Source of the DNA: Atherix ibis
Lineage: Eukaryota > Arthropoda > Insecta > Diptera > Athericidae
Assembly: GCA_958298945.1 (NCBI GenBank)
Contig: OY282610.1
Location: 21,352,233-21,416,232, forward strand
Direction of reading: 5' to 3'
Length of the DNA: 64,000 nucleotides
The translations under genes and the position numbers were made by a program. Below are positions 1 through 13,900 of the stretch, piece by piece. The first letter of the stretch is position 1. Each line of letters begins with the position of its first letter. The notes beneath the pieces are model-generated. The model did no database searches, was not told the DNA's origin, and saw only the letters and a program-made list of their open reading frames with translations.

Positions 1-296
1 TTCCATTAGCCAATGACTTATCATATTGCCATGTTAAATAAACTCTGAAACTATCTTATCGACATACATTATCGGTTAATGTCGATATAGTAGACATCAT
101 CATTTTTTTTTTTAACTTTTTCAACTAATCAATATTTTTAGATAAATATTGAAATTTTTTTTTTATTGAAAACTATTGAATTAATTAAAGAATAAAAATC
201 AAAATAAAATAGAAAATGTTGTGCAAAAAAATATTTTACGATTTAAAAATATTTTTTATTTAACAATATTTGTGAGATAGTATTTTTGATCAATTT

Positions 297-560
297 ATGA
301 GGCAGTTCCAAGTCTTATTGCCAAGGGGCAACCGACGTCTTGAAATAATTCTTTTATGGTTTTGCGGGGATCTGACTGTACCAACGAATTTAAAGCCACA
401 TCATATTCCTACCTTGGAATTTTTGAAACCATCTATGAAGATTTCGAATTTTTCTTTCATAATCTTTGCAGAAGGTTTGGAAAGCCTTTTTTTTTTAGCT
501 TCACTCTTTGTCGAATATCTAACCTTGACATTGTTGACATTTTGTGAAAAACAGTAAAAT
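297..560 (-). pseudogene. mariner transposase N-terminal remnant (candidate)
   Basis: Reading the minus strand gives two adjoining pieces in different frames that resemble the double helix-turn-helix of mariner transposases. The first contains RWFQKFQ (linker after HTH1). The second contains ALNSLVQSDPRKTIKEL followed by a stretch ending in AIRL (HTH2-like). The pieces are separated by a frame change and contain stops, so nothing functional is encoded. No terminal repeats were found. The assignment rests on motif resemblance only. The stretch is more complex in base use than its flanks, which supports an inserted origin. It lies about 1.2 kb upstream of the OSBP start codon. Confidence 0.4.
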
Positions 561-1780
561 TACTAAGCAAACTTCAAAAACACGCCACAACAATTTTGAC
601 GTGTTCATTCGAATTCAACTGCTGCAAAATTGTCATTCCTTTTCGCTTTATCTAATATTTAAAAAAAAAAAACAATCGTATATATTTTAAAATTAAGAAT
701 ATATGGTAAACGATTTTATAAAAAAAAATTTATTATTTACTAGAAAGAAAAAAATTTCTATATAATTTTTTTTTTCTTTTTCCTTCCAGTTAAAATGCAA
801 TCCGCCTAGCCTAACGATACTTTGCCTTTGATAATTTTGTAACTTATATTAAAAAAAAAAATAATAATAATCATAAAAATATAATATTAATAAAAATTAA
901 AAATAGAAAATTCAATCAAAAAATATTTAAAATGAAATAGAAATTTTTCTTTTTTTTCTTCTTTTTTTTGCAATTAAAAATTTTTGTGCAAAATTAAAAA
1001 TAAAGAATTTCATATGAGAGAAGAAAAAAAATAAAAACTAAATATTAGAAATTAAAATAAAAAATTTAAAAAAAAAATTATTTAAAAAAGATTTAATATT
1101 TTCAATAAAGTTCTTCTAAATATTTTTAATAGAAACACTAAAATTTAAAATAAAAAAAAAAAAAATCGAAAATTCTTATATAAAGAAAACATTTTATTGA
1201 CATTTTTATAAAAATAATAAATAATAATTATTAAGAAAGGAAATTTTCTATTTCAAATAAAAAATAAAATCATCTAACTATTAAACAAGAAAATACATAT
1301 TAGTAAAAATTACAACAAAAAAAAAAACGAAAACTTTATAAAAAAAAATTAAAATCATTTTTAAATACTAAAAATTACTTCGAAAAATAATACCAAAAAT
1401 CAATAAAAAAAATTTTGGTTTTTTTTTTTATAACAAGCAAAATTAAAAGTGTTTTTTGTTGTTGTTGTTGCTAAAAACAATTTATTTTTAAAAATTAATT
1501 ATTTTCATATAAAACGTAATAAAAATTATCAACAAAAAAATTTTACTATTAAAAAATTGAATTATTATTAAACACACTTAAAAGTGTTAAGTATTAAAAA
1601 AAAAAAAAAAAAAAAATAAGAAATAATAATAACAATCGGGGGTGTTGGGGTAAAAACTATTCATTATATTATATATATTCGTATATAAATTTAGATATAA
1701 TAATAAAATATAAAAGAATAAATTTAAAATAAAAAAGAATACTTGAAAATTATAAGAAAATAATAAAGAACAAATTAAAA
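561..1780 (+). other. 5' flank and probable 5' UTR of the OSBP gene
   Basis: This is extremely AT-rich sequence with long A and T runs (for example the A run around 1594-1615). A short run of AT alternation at about 1665-1690 could serve as a TATA-like region, and a G-rich patch sits near 1636-1651. No splice-site pair or reading frame is convincing, and the transcription start cannot be placed. The bases before the start codon are A-rich (AAATTAAAA), a favourable insect start context. Confidence 0.35.
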
Positions 1781-1923
1781 ATGAGCGGTGGTGAAGTTGC
1801 TAAATCCTTACCGGGACATGCTGAACAGGAAATGAAAGGATGGCTATACAAATGGACAAATTACTTAAAAGGCTACCAGAGGCGCTGGTTTGTCCTGTCA
1901 AATGGTATCTTGTCATATTACAG
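1781..1923 (+). CDS. OSBP: OSBP exon 1: start codon and PH strands 1-3
   Basis: The exon encodes residues 1-47 plus two bases of codon 48. A 17-residue leader ([10 protein letters not shown] then PGHAEQE) precedes the PH domain, which starts at about M18. The KGYQRRW stretch on strand 2 carries the Arg pair that corresponds to the phosphoinositide-binding pair of vertebrate OSBP. The donor is AG|GTAAAT, and the exon ends in phase 2 (AG of an Arg codon). I chose this ATG because it is the only in-frame Met before the PH domain with an A-rich upstream context, and AT-rich non-coding sequence precedes it at once. Confidence 0.95.
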
Positions 1924-4900
1924 GTAAATATTTCATTATTTTTATTAAGGAAATTATAATAACAACAACTAATATTAATAATTTAGAAAATAAAAATAAT
2001 AAAAAAATGCAAAAAAATTATATAAACACAAATACAATATGCACATTTAAATTTCAAATTATGGTAAAACATAATTTACATAGTTTAAAAAATGAGCCCC
2101 CATTTTTTTTTTTTGTTTTTTTTTTTTTTTATTAATCAAAATTTAATTTTATCTTAAATTCATCTAAAAAAAAATAATTTTTGATTAATTTCATTTTTTG
2201 TTGTTGTCATTAATGGGAAAATTTTCTAAAAAAAAAAATTACTTAAAAAATTGTTTTTCATAAATAATAATTGTTTGTCCTTTTTTGTTTTGTTCAGTTT
2301 TGGTATTCTTCTTCTTTTTCTTTAATTTTGTAACTTTTCCTTATGTTTTCAAAATTTTTTAATAATCATTTATAAATTAGATTTTATTTAAAAAAAAAAA
2401 ATATATTTTTCTTCTCTATTTTCTCATTTCTTTTTTTTTTTAACAATAAAATTTAATAATTGTACTTATTTATATCTTGGAAATAATTTGATTAATTTTA
2501 AAAATCCCTTTAAAAATCGATTCATTTTTATATTAACACGATTTTTTTTTGTATTTGATTGAAAAAATTCTTATAAAAATTTGCCTGTTTTTAAATTATT
2601 TTCCATATTTATGGTAATTTTTAAATAGTTTTTGTTTGTTTTTTTTTTTACTTTATTTTTAGTTTATTTTATTTGAGTAGTTTAAGATGGAAGATCGTTT
2701 GTAGAAAATTCCATTTGGTGGTAGTATATATTATGTATTGTGTCTTTTTGAAAAGAAATAAAATTACATCTCCAAAAAAGTACAGTCATTAGAAAAAATA
2801 TTAGTCATTCGAAATTTTTCTTTTGTTTTTTTTTATACAATTTAATTGATGATTGTTGTTGTTGTTAATGAAGAGATGTTCTTATTACAAATGTCGAGTG
2901 ACTCAGAGAGGGAAGCATGTTCGGACATAACGAGTCCGATTTTTGAATCCGTATTATGACTGTCGACTAACTGCCATTTTATTGAATTTTGGTAATGCCA
3001 TATAAAAAGTTTACGTTGGATCCGATTTCTTCTGGTTTTTATATTTTTTTTATATTTTTTATTATTTTTTAAAGCATTTAATAAAAATAAAAAAACAAAT
3101 TCGAATTTGTGACTAAATTAATTGTATTTGACGTTAACGGTTTTTTTTAAAATTAATTTAGTGTGTTCTGGATCTTTTATTATTGTGAATTAAAAGAGTA
3201 GAGATACAACTATGGAGGATATCTTTATTGCAGATTTAAATATATATAGGGTTTTCCAATAAGAGTAATATGATTTCTAAGTGACGTTTCGGCCATTTGT
3301 AATATGTCATGATCTGTCACTTTTTTTTCATTGTATTTAGTAATGTTTACAATTTCATCATGGAGAGATATACGCAAGAACAACGTTTACAAATTATTCA
3401 ATTTCATTATCAAAATAATCGTTTTCCAATTGCAACTTTTCGTGCGCTCACTTTGATCTGTGTGGTGCGGTAAATAAAAAAAAACTGTCGATTCTGGTGC
3501 GAAGAAAATCCACAAATTATTATTGAACACCCATTACATTCACCTAAATTGACAGTTTGGTGTGGTTTTTGGTCTGGTGGAATCATCGGTCCATACTTCT
3601 TTCGAAATGAAGCTGGTAACACCGTTACTGTCAATGGAGAGCGGTATAGAGCGATGATAACCAACTTTTTATGGCCGAAATTGAAAGAAATTCATCTTGA
3701 CAACATCTGGTTCCAACAAGACGCGGCTACGTGCCACACAGCACGAATTATTGCGAGAAAAGTTTGGAGATACGATTATTTCAAGAAATTGTGACATTGA
3801 ATGGCCTCCAAGAAGTTGTGATTTAACACCATTAGACTATTTCCTGTGGGGTTATTTGAAGTCATTGGTCTTTAGCAATAAACCAGACTCTCTTCAAACT
3901 TTAGAAGTCAATATTGAACGTGCTATTCATGACATACGACTTGATTTAGCGGTAAAAATGCTCAAAAATTGGGTTCATCGAATTCGTTCCTGCAAAAGAA
4001 GTCGTGGAGGCCATTTGAATGACGTTTTATTCAGAACTTAATTGTATCGATTGTACTTCACATTAAATAAAAAACATTTGAATTTCCTTAACAATTAGTG
4101 TGTTTTTTTTTTGTTGAAAAGAAATCAAATCACTCTTTTTGGAAAACCCTATACATTCAATATCATTATTATTTTGGCGGCTAGCTGATATCAGTAACAC
4201 AACTGGCTATCACAGAACACAAACGCATTAAAATGGCAGTGCTGTCATCTGAAACGTCAAAATAAAAGACTGTCAAAAATCGAGAGTGCCTATTGAAAAG
4301 CTCTTTATTTGTCACCCAAAATCATGTCTCACTCGACTACGGTAATACGAAATATCTCACATTGGAAAATAAAATTATTAGTTACTTAAAAAATATTATT
4401 AATAATAATTATTTATTTATTTTCATTATAAACAAATAAAGGTTAATAGTTTTCCCATGACTGCATTTAATTTTGTTGATTTTAGTTATAGTAAAAAATT
4501 TCGTTTTTTTGTTTTGTTTTATGTTTTGTGGTTTTTTTCTTTTTTTTGGTACAAATTTATAGAAAGAAAAAGAAAAAAAAAACAATTTAATTTTTATATT
4601 CACTCGATGTATTTAGCTTATATATTTGTATGGTGTTGTAGTGATCATCTGTGCATAAGGATCAAATTGATGATCCTAATTGATGGTTGATCAAATAATT
4701 ATTATAAATGTTCATTAGTTGAGATTTTTTTAATCTATGGTATTTTGCAAAAAAAAAAGATCCTTTTTAGGTATTAAGCATTGTCGCAAGTGTGATGTTT
4801 CGCTAGCTTTGCCAATTAATTATGATCAATCGAGAATTGTAAAAAGTGTAATTAAAAGACTAAAATCTCTTACATCTGCACCGAACTTTATCCCATCTAT

Positions 4901-7900
4901 GCTATATGTGTATTGTGTATTTAAAAGACCAATAATAGTTTGACATTGATTGATGAGATTGTGGAACTGTCATTCATATTTCTGCTGTCAAAAGCAAATA
5001 ATCTCATCTGTCATTGATTTCGATAAGGCAGGATTGCCTTACTAAAATGGGTTTATATGAATCATATGCCAAACTATACGGCTTTATCTAATTTAAGGAC
5101 TAAAAGGATTATCTTTTTTTTTTTTGGTACCATAAAGAATATGATGGATCATTTTGACTCCTATGCACAGACGAAGCGGTAAAATTTCATATGGTAATAA
5201 TTCTACTAGTTAATAAATTGTCCTCTAAATTTATAGAAAAAAAACAACAGATTTTATTGTATTTTTTTTTTAATGGTGCGGAATTTTTTTTACATCTAAC
5301 AAATAGATTCAACGTTATAAATACTGTTACTATTAATATATATGTATGTACATATATGTGTTCATAAGTCCTTTTTCAGTTGTAATTTTTTTGTTGCAGT
5401 AATAGAATTTTTATTATCGGGTTCGGAGATAACGAGTGACTTTTGAATCGGTATTATGGCTGTCGAATAACTGTCATTTTATTGAATTTTCGTAATGCCA
5501 TATAAAAAGTTTACGTTTCTTATCATTGTTAGCTTTTCCAAATTGGTTCGATTTCTTCTGGTTTTTATTGTTTTTTTTTTAAACAAATATTTAATAATAA
5601 AATGAAATTCGAATTTGTGATAAAATTAATTGTATCCAACGACTTTAAGGCCATCTTGTGGCAGATGGCCTTAAAGTCGTTGGATACAATTAATTTCTAC
5701 TATCTGTAATTTAATAGCAAATTCATTAATTGGTTTAATGGTTATTTGTTGTTGTTTTTTTTTCAGTTTTATTCACCCAATATCGATTCTGTATTGATAA
5801 ATTGTGTGTTTTTTGTAATGTTTCTATAAATTTTATAAGTGTTATAAAATTGGGATGAATTTTTTTTTATTATACAAAACGCCCATCATTTTGGTACACT
5901 TTTCACCGACTTACCCATCATAAGATTTAGGAAATATATTTTTTTTGGAATTATAATAAAATGTACTTTATTTAAATTTACTTATCCTATTGGATATCAA
6001 TTATAAGTCCTTCTAGTAAAAATATTTCTTATCATAATTTGTAGTAGATTTAAATATTTCCTCAACATTTTTGCTAAAAACAATTATACTTGAAGTACCT
6101 CAGGGATACGCACTTGGGCCTGTTTTCATTACGACGTTTTTCTTTTTCTTATATTGTATTTTATATATAAAAAAAAAGAATACAGTTGATTATTTGGTTA
6201 TGATTTTTAAAAGGACATAATTTTCTACACAATATGTAACAGTATTTATAATTATTTTCTTGTTGTTTTCTTCTTCTAATTTTTGTTAAATTTTTAAAAT
6301 TAAATCTAAATTAATTTTTATATAAAGTTCGTTTTCTTCAGTGTTTTTTCTTTTTCGTTTTTAAAAATAATTTTGCTTATTAAAAATAATTTTAAAAATA
6401 TTTCCCAGAAAAAAAAAATGCAAATTTTAAAAACAAACAAAAATTTTAGAAATACATTTGAGGCGTGGGGCGGGGGGTGGAGGTGAAATATGGAAAATAT
6501 TTTAATTTAGAAAACTAATATTTTTTGTTTTTTTTCGAACTACTTTTAAACAATTATTAATATGATCAGGTAATTTCAATTTTTTCTTTCAAATTAATTA
6601 AAAATCATTAATAATAATTCTTTCAAATTAACTAAAAATCATTAATAAAATGGAGGGGAAAAAAACCATCAGTGATTAAAATGACTCATTTTTCAAAAAG
6701 TCGAACAAAAAAATCAAAAACTTTTTGTACCGTTGGGCCAAATATTATATAGTCGCCATATTTGTTTTTGTCATCTCTCTTTATTTTCTGACACGTAAAC
6801 ATCTTTTTTCATTTTGACGCCATTTTTAAATTTTCCCATAATTAATTGTTTTTTTTTGTTTTATTTTAACGTCACTTTTTACATTTCAATTTAATTTCAT
6901 TAAAAATTAATTCACTTATATGAATTATTTTCATATAAAGAAAACACGTTCTTGAATTATTTTTCTATTAATAAAATTCATATGTGACATTTAAGAAAAA
7001 TACAAAATATATTCTAGATATTATACAAAAGCGGTAAATTTTTTTCTTGTTTGTTTTTTCTTTTAACGAAAATCTTCATATTTATCTAGATTTATATTTT
7101 CAAAAAAATAAATAATTTTAATAAGAAAAACACGAGATAAAAAAACACTGAAAAATAGAAGCCAGAAAAAAAAATTTCTTTTATGAACTTTATTTGAAAA
7201 AAAGATCCTTTCATTTTCTAACACAATTTCCAGAAGATGATGTCATGGCTTATAGATGGCTTCCTTATAACAATAACAATATAATATAGATAACTTTTAT
7301 AATTGATTTTAAATTGAACTCAAATTGAAAAGTTAATTTTGTAAAAAAAAAAAAATTCCCATTCAGTTATTTTCTTTCTGTTCTACACTATTACCCAACA
7401 GATGTCGTTGTTAATTAATTTGAAAAAAATTTCAAAACAAAAAAACCTTCAACAAATATGGCGACTAAACTGCAAAGAATAAGATGACATTTCCCCTATC
7501 ATTAAGAATAATTTTTTTTTAATAGATACACTACAAATTATAGACATACTTTAAATGGATATGAGCAAGGTTTATTAATTATTTAAATAGAAAATCAAAT
7601 AATTATTAATATTAATTTAATTAAGTATTGTATTTTCCGCATAAATTCTAATAATAATTTTAGAGCATTTAGAAATCTTTTAAAAAAAAGCATATATGCT
7701 CTAAACAGAAATTAATTAACCTATATTTCTCAGAGATGGCGTTGTACCATCACAAATTCGTAAAAACTTTGTACTTTCGCCATGATGGTTTTTTTGATCA
7801 TATTCGAAAATATAATTTTCAATTTGCATTTATTTTGTTTTTAATGTTTTATATAGTTTTTTTTTTTTTTTTAATATTCCATCCGTCCAAGCCTGCATTC

Positions 7901-10900
7901 AATAATTTCCTACACTTACCAATATATTATATAAAAGTTAAAAATCAATTTTTTTTTGGTTTTTTTTTTTTTAAATAATAGTAAAAATAATTTATAACTA
8001 ATTGTAATTGTATAAAAAAAAAATTAAAATATTTTTACAATTATTTTTAATGGTAACAAAGAAATTAATTAAAATGGAAAAGATACTAAATCGAATAAAT
8101 ATAAAAAAAATAATAATGAATATTGTATAAAAATTATTGCTTAATTATACATTTTTTGCACACTCATACAAACATGAGCATACATAGATACATGCATACA
8201 CATACTTTCATAGAATTTAATTAAAGAGGAAATAAAAAAGTTCAAAAGTAAAAACAACAACAAACATTCATCTCGGTTTGTGTCTTGGATATTTAGTGTC
8301 TGCTGCGTTTATAAGAAAATTTTCTATTGGGAAAAAAAAATTTCTAATGATTTTTTTTTTTTTCAAAAATATTATGACCAAATATTTGTTCAATTGTAAT
8401 TTTTCATTGCTATGGTATAATATTATTCATCTATTTCTCTTTTTCTATCTTTCTTTTTTTTTCTCTCTCTCTCTCTCTCTCTCTAATAGAGGGCGTCGCA
8501 AATTGAACGGACGAATTTAAATTTCGCGCCATTTTTGTTTTGTTTTGTGATTGGCAGCTTTGGTTTTTCGGGTTTTTTTTTTTTTTTAAACTGATCAATA
8601 TGGAAATTGGTTGGCACTCAAAAAAAAAATTAACGCAATCATTTTATTTTGGCGGGAAATTTAAATTCAACATACAATCTAAGATAATGTTTAGTGTTTA
8701 AATCAGATTACATTTTTTTTCACATTATAAGATTGCTTAAAATTAAAGGTTTTTAAAATGTTTGTAGTAAATATTTTGTATGTATATAAAATGCACACAA
8801 ATTCAATATTTGTTAATATGTTAGGTAAATTTTTTTTTAATTTTTTAAGTATTATTATAATTTTTTTTTAAATTGTCATTAAATATATGATATTATATTG
8901 TAAAAAAATTGTTGTCTCAATGTTCTTTTTCCTTTGTATTTGTTGTATATTAATCTTAGTATTTTTCACCGCTCCAACCTCTTAAACATTACAGATGATT
9001 AATTTGCCATCTCAAAACATTTTTACCAACCATGCTCACAGAATTCTTTTCTTGAATTACTTTGGTAAATATTACTTATACAATAATAGGCAAAAATATC
9101 GTAATAAATTCGTTTGTCGGCGTGTATGGAGATGGGGAGTAGGTATAGATTGTTTAAGAATACAAAATAAATTTAAATTTATTCAATGCAGCAAAAGAAA
9201 AAATCGATAATTTAACCCTTTGCGTTTAGTTAGAATATCAAGAATGATATTTTTCTGTTCCTATTATTTTTTTGTTGTTGAAAAAAATAAAATCGATTTT
9301 CCCACTTACATACTATACGAGTAATAGAAACTATCTACATGCGTAGTAATAGTACTAAAGATGCTAATAAGACTAATTGTTTATACAATATATAAAAAAA
9401 ATAAGGGGGAGAGTTATGGGATAGAAAAGGGATTGGTTGTTGTTGAATATTTCATCTTAAAAGAAGATAACTTTTTGTGGTTAGGTAATAAATTTGTTAC
9501 TATTTATTTAAATATTCTTTTACTAATTTTTTGCTTTTCTTACCAAAATTGATTCCTAAAAAACATCTTCTCAATTAAGAATTCGGTTGAAAGAAGACTT
9601 GAGAATGTTTCTATAACAAATTTCCGTTGCCAAGTGGCCATTAAGTAGTTATCCAGAACCCAATATGGTCAGCAACAATGGCGATAGTCGGGGATGCAGT
9701 GAAAGGGGCAGATGATTGGGGTTGTAGATAACAGAGATTTTTAATATCGTATATTGGAGCTTTATAGCTAAATAGATTGATGTCCTAATAGAATTGTTAG
9801 ATAAGTATCCTTAAGAGACCACGTTGACTATTTGAGTCAAGGTGCTCGGCTTAGGACGATCCCCTATTGGTTAACTGGAAGACCAATCAGAATTCCCCTA
9901 TGTCGGCATGCCACTATAAAGGCACTGTCTTAAACCACATTAATTATAGATTCCTAATTTGTTATTCAACTATTGGAGACTATTAAGGAAGAAAGTTTTA
10001 ATTTGTTTTATCATATTTAGCCGATAATTCGAATAAGAAAATGATGAAAACAATTCTCTTTATTATCATAAGTGGTAAACACATATTATCCTCATAATAT
10101 TTAAGAAGATGTAGTGCCATCAATAAAAAAACATTTTTTTATACGGAAAATATTTTACAAATCAGAAAATTATTACAAATTATTGATTATATTGAGCCAC
10201 ATACTAATCTTGATCAATTTTCTTTTTTATTGTGTATTTTTTTTTATAGATTCAATTTGATTTGCAATCAAATCAAATAAATAAATTGGAAAACTTTTTC
10301 CGTTTTCATTAAAAAAAGGACAAAAACTAATTTCCAATATGTCAAAAGTCCATATTTATTGTTTGCTTATTGATTTGTACATTTTGTCCATAAAATAAAT
10401 AAGGTTTTTTTTTAGTATCGAATATGAAATTTTTCCCGATTTTTACAGTTTTTATTTTTTGACTTTGGACCAATTTTGTCGAGAACCAAGGACACTTTTT
10501 TAGAATACGGAATTCAGAAATCTTTTGTTAAAAATTATTTTTTTTTTGAGGAGCAAATTTACTGTAACTACTATTAAAGATAATTTAGTAAATATTCGCA
10601 CTTCTATTACTATTTCTGTTAGGAAAACTTTACTCAAATTTTGGACCAATTTGGTTGAGAACCAAGGACACTTTTTTAAAACATCGAATTCACGCTCTCT
10701 ATTAAAAAATATTTTTTTTGAGGAGTAAATTTACAGTAACTACTATTAAAGATAATTCAGTAAATATTCGCACTATTATTACTATTTCTGTTAGGAAAAC
10801 TTTAGTCAAATTTTGGACCAATTTGGTTAAGAACTAAGGACACTTTTTTAAAACATCGAATTCACGCTCTCTATTAAAAAATATTTTGTTTGAGGAGCAA

Positions 10901-13900
10901 GTTTACTGTTACTGCTATTAAAGAAAATTCAGTAAATATTCGCAGTTCTATTAATATTTCTGTTAGGAAAACTTTACTCAAATTTTGGACCAATTTGGTT
11001 GAGAACCAAGGACGCTTTTTTAAAATATCGAATTCACGCTCTCTATTAAAAAATATTTTTTTTGAGGAGCAAATTTACAGTAACTACTATTAAAGATAAT
11101 TCAGTAAATATTCGCACTATTATTACTATTTCTGTTAGGAAAACTTTAGTCAAATTTTGGACCAATTTGGTTAAGAACCAAGGACACTTTTTTAAAACAT
11201 CGAATTCACGCTCTCTATTAAAAAATATTTTGTTTGAGGAGTAAGTTTACTGTTACTGCTATTAAAGAAAATTCAGTTAATATTCGCAGTTCTATTAATA
11301 TTTCTGTTAGGAAAACTTTACTCAAATGTTGGACCAATTTGGTTGAGAAGCAAGGACACTTTTTTAAAACATCGAATTCACGCTCTCTTTTAAAAAAATA
11401 TTTTTTTTGAGGAGCAAATTTACAGTAACTACTATTAAAGATAATTCAGTAAATATTCGCACTTCTATTACTATTTCTGTTAGGAAAACTTTACTCAAAT
11501 TTTGGGCCAAATTGGTCGAGAACCAAACACACTTTTTTAGAACATCGAATCCACTATTAGAGCAGATTTACTGTAACAGCAGCTAAATATAAGTCAGGAA
11601 ATATTCGCACATCCTTATTTGAGTAAAGCTCACTTCAATTCAGGACGAAATTTCCTAAAAATTCAGATAGCATTTGCAAAAACAAAATTCCTTCGTTCAA
11701 TTTATTGAAAAATTTCCGGAAAAGAAATCCATCGAAACATTTCAGCGAACATCAACAACTAAAAATTCATAACAGTCGAAGGACATTTTTAATGTTTTCA
11801 CGTGCTAAACTTAAAGTCGATCCAGCGCATTTCTGGTAATAGTTTGCAAATACACATTTGAGGAGTAATAAAAGTCCACATTGTTGAGGAATAATAATTA
11901 TTATTGAAGAAAATAAAATGAACTAAATAACATCAAATAGAGTTTAATATGTCCTTATTTTGTTTTAAAAATATTACATAAAAAAGGATTTATTGTATTT
12001 GTGCGACCTCGAAAATATCCGAAACTATGGTATAAACTGAACACGATTTTCGAGAATGTCTACACACAAACATGGTTGATACAGTAACGATTTGACGAAA
12101 CAGGACGGCTACACATTTCTCAAGGATATTTAATTTTTCTGCTTACAACGAAAAATACGCTTTGCCAGAATAGACGACTGGAATGCTTCAGGCCGGATTT
12201 TGATAAGCAAATATACTATATGAGATGAAAAGGTATCACTTCCAGAGGAATTTTTCTTTATATATATTTTGTTACCTTGCCAACTATTTACTTCAAAGGA
12301 TATTCAAATTCAAATGGAAATTTATAACAACTTTCCCGTTCACATGTTCAAGTAGAGATTAATGCATGTGGCAAATATGTCCTATTTTTTTTGTTCTCAG
12401 AATTGGAAAATCTCCCTTTTTGTACGTTGCCATGGTATGTATGTGCATATTTGCTTTTAATTGAATGCAGTATTTGCACGCTAGCAAAGTACTTGCAAAA
12501 TGAGAAATTTGATAGTGTATTTCTTCCTTGTCAAAATGGTAAATCGATATTACCAAATGAGTTTCGAAGCTGGTAATATCGATTTACCATTTTGACAAGG
12601 AAGAAATACACTATCAAATTGGTCTTTTTCCAAAAAACTCTAACCAATAACTCAGTAAATATACTAATTATTTGAGAAGTTATCATTTTTCTAGTATAAT
12701 CAAGATTGTTTATGTACATTCATATTTATATGGAAAAGTGTTTTTTTTTAATTTCATAAAGGACGGATTTTTTAACATGTTTTTAATATACACTACCCCC
12801 TCCCCTCACCACCCAGTCGAAAATTTTGGTGTTTTAAAATAAAATAAAAATTCAAATTCGATATGTTCAAAATTTTAGTATCAAAAAGAATTAAAAAAAA
12901 TTAAAAAGTTTACGAGTTCATTTGATTTCTAACAGATGGCGCTGGTTCATGAAATTGAATTATGATCGTTAGAAGAACCCATTAACAATTGTGTTCATTC
13001 CCATTTATAGGGAAGTGTTTTTTTTAATTTCATAAAGGACGGATTTTTTAACATGTTTTTAATATACGTTAAACCCAACTCTACCCCCCCCCCCCCCACC
13101 CCACCAACCAAAAAAAAGGTCTTCAATATTAATTTTCAATTGGATTATTATTTTCTTTAAATAAAAAATAAATTTAAATTCGATATGTTCAGAATTTTAA
13201 TTTCAAAACGAATCAAAAAAAAAAATTTCAAATTTTACAAATTTGTTTGATTTTTAACAGATGGCGCTGGCTCGTGAAATTGAATTATTATCGTTAGAAG
13301 AACCCATTGTTGTACACGACCCATTTCTCATCTCCCGTTACCAAACGATGCAAAGAAGGTTCATGTTTTTGTCTCGCACTCAAAGCAACGCACATTGAAA
13401 CACGATCCAATAAATTGGAACCATCCCCATACGCTTCAAATGTCTTACTTAATACGGTTGTTTGGTTGACTCCCATCATCGACGCGATCTCCCTTTTGGT
13501 TAGACGTGGATTGGTGTCAATTATAACTTTTAACTTGTCGTCATCAGACTTCAATGGCCGCCCGTACCGTGGTTTATCAATTAGTGAAAAATCCCCAAAT
13601 CGGAATTTTGTAAACCATCTTCGTACTTGTCGAACTATGATGACATCTGCTCCATACAATTCGCAAATGTTTTTGGTTGCCACACTCGCGGTATTGTCTT
13701 TACGGAATTCATAAAGTAAACAATGACGTAAATGCACTTTATCGACCGACATCTTGAAAAAATACAAGGGCTCTTCACTGTACTCTGGCCAAGCCAAAAC
13801 TGAATAGAAAGTAGAGGGAAAGCATCATTTATATTGTACAATGGAATCATTTAAAAGAAGTTTAAAAAATTTTTTTACCTAGGATCATTAAAAACGGTCA

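Noticed and set aside
6461..6484. G-rich tract as a promoter GC box
   Set aside because: Lies deep in the intron with no transcription-start features nearby; treated as a G-quadruplex candidate only.
10525..11244. Three similar open frames of 60-67 codons, looking like a gene family
   Set aside because: They are the same frame through successive 172-bp satellite monomers; frame content follows the repeat and has no codon structure.
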